Source: Modestobacter sp. (GTDB taxonomy: Bacteria > Actinomycetota > Actinomycetes > Mycobacteriales > Geodermatophilaceae). From it: DNA of 6,920 nt. The DNA lies in assembly GCA_025963425.1 (NCBI GenBank), contig JAOPUQ010000192.1, forward strand, positions 1 to 6,920. Reading direction: 5' to 3'. The translations under genes and the position numbers were made by a program. Each line of letters starts with the position of its first letter. Position 1 is the first letter of the stretch. Under the pieces are notes generated by a model, which searched no databases, was not told the origin of the DNA, and saw only the letters and a program-made list of their open reading frames with translations. This document shows positions 6,472 through 6,920 of this stretch, one piece after another.

Positions 6472-6477
6472 AGCCTA
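6472..6477 (-). promoter_or_regulatory. Putative -10 box for a leaderless membrane-protein transcript
   Basis: The minus strand reads TAGGCT, six bases before the ATG at 6465. It fits the actinobacterial TAnnnT -10 motif at the distance that places the transcript start on the start codon. No Shine-Dalgarno is seen between the box and the ATG and no clear -35 is seen upstream, so this rests on spacing and one short motif. Confidence 0.45.
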
Positions 6478-6478
6478 G

Positions 6479-6495
6479 GGCGGTTGCCCACCGCC
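6479..6495. terminator. GC-rich hairpin after the SDR gene (possible terminator)
   Basis: GGCGGT (6479-6484) and ACCGCC (6490-6495) form a perfect 6-bp stem with a 5-base loop, starting 18 bases after the stop of the dehydrogenase gene. There is no T tract on the transcribed side, so it is at best a GC-hairpin terminator of the type common in high-GC actinobacteria. It also lies immediately upstream of the TAGGCT box and could instead be an operator. In a genome this GC-rich a 6-bp stem can also arise by chance. Confidence 0.35.
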
Positions 6496-6513
6496 GGCGG
6501 CGCGACGGACCGC

Positions 6514-6920
6514 TCAGCCGATCGGGTCGTCGTCCCCGTACGGGCGCAGCCGCAGCTGCCGGCCGGCGCCCGTCGGGGTCGTCGCCCGCAGGGTGGCCAG
6601 GTCGTCGGCCCCGGCCCGGAAGAAGCGCCCCGACCAGGCATCGAGCTCCCCGGTGGCGATGGCGACGACGAGGTCCACGACGTCCTCGGGCCGGGTCCAC
6701 TCCGTCCGGCCCGCGTGCATCGGCATCGCGCGGGTCATCTCCGTGTCGACCACGCCGGGAGCCAGGTCGAAGGCCCGGACCCCGTGCTCGGCCCCGGCCA
6801 GCGCGATGCCCTCGGTGATCCGCATCTGGGCGCTCTTCCCGGCCGAGTACGCGCTGTAGACGTCGCTCCCGCGCGTCCCCAGGCCACTGGCCAGGCCGAT
6901 CACCCGGCCGCTGCCGCGGG
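6514..6920 (-). CDS. Short-chain dehydrogenase/reductase (5' end cut by window edge)
   Basis: C-terminal 134 residues of an NAD(P)-dependent oxidoreductase of the classical SDR family; the cofactor-binding N-terminal half lies beyond the window. The visible part holds the catalytic triad with correct spacing: Ser in IGLASG, then 12 residues, then Tyr-Ser-Ala-Gly-Lys (YxxxK). The LAPGVVDTEM stretch is the family's PG motif after beta strand 6, with the Thr that commonly contacts the nicotinamide amide. The frame is open to the window edge, so the GTG at 6903 is only an internal Val codon and not the start. The last roughly 40 residues are a tail beyond the usual core. The substrate cannot be predicted. 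It ends 48 bp before the membrane-protein gene on the same strand. Confidence 0.9.
   Translation of the reverse strand, partial: RGSGRVIGLASGLGTRGSDVYSAYSAGKSAQMRITEGIALAGAEHGVRAFDLAPGVVDTEMTRAMPMHAGRTEWTRPEDVVDLVVAIATGELDAWSGRFFRAGADDLATLRATTPTGAGRQLRLRPYGDDDPIG

Noticed and set aside
4997..6472. Plus-strand open frame of 491 codons across argC, the operator gap and the membrane-protein gene
   Set aside because: It spans two oppositely oriented real genes and the argC control region, shows no domain, and contains the minisatellite in another frame.
1..6920. A novel defence, mobile or secondary-metabolite system
   Set aside because: All genes are either standard arginine-pathway members or an ordinary SDR and a small membrane protein. 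There are no transposases, nucleases, direct-repeat borders or composition breaks to suggest an island.

Overview
This is a very GC-rich, strongly G/C-third-position chromosomal window in which every supportable gene lies on the minus strand. The composition, the frequent GTG starts and the gene order C-J-B-D-F-R point to a high-GC actinobacterium. A Geodermatophilaceae/Frankia-like lineage is possible, but that is a guess from style and not a determination.

Layout in the direction of transcription (right to left). (1) 6920-6514: C-terminal part of a short-chain dehydrogenase/reductase whose start lies beyond the window. (2) 6513-6466: short gap with a GC-rich hairpin and a TAnnnT -10-like box six bases before the next ATG. 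(3) 6465-5863: small four-helix membrane protein with two SPW-repeat-like halves and a low-complexity Pro/Gly/Ala tail that contains a 21-bp minisatellite. (4) 5862-5819: 44-bp gap holding what looks like the arginine-operon control region, with two adjacent ARG-box-like sites overlapping a TTGCAA-17-CATGAT promoter and no room for a Shine-Dalgarno. (5) 5818-1: the arginine operon argC, argJ, argB, argD, argF, argR, the last running off the left edge.

The enzymes make a connected pathway. ArgJ supplies N-acetylglutamate by recycling acetyl groups. ArgB phosphorylates it, ArgC reduces the acyl phosphate to the semialdehyde, and ArgD transaminates that to N-acetylornithine. ArgJ then removes the acetyl group to give ornithine, and ArgF carbamoylates ornithine to citrulline. 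argG and argH would be expected beyond the left edge but are not seen. ArgR, the arginine-responsive repressor, is encoded last and probably acts on the operator in front of argC, closing a feedback loop. The first four gene junctions are all 4-base stop/start overlaps (GTGA or ATGA), so the enzymes are probably translationally coupled.

I see no undescribed system, no mobile element, no RNA gene and no CRISPR. The parts most worth a second look are the compact, probably leaderless operator-promoter of argC, the N-terminally extended ArgB, and the repeat-bearing membrane protein upstream.
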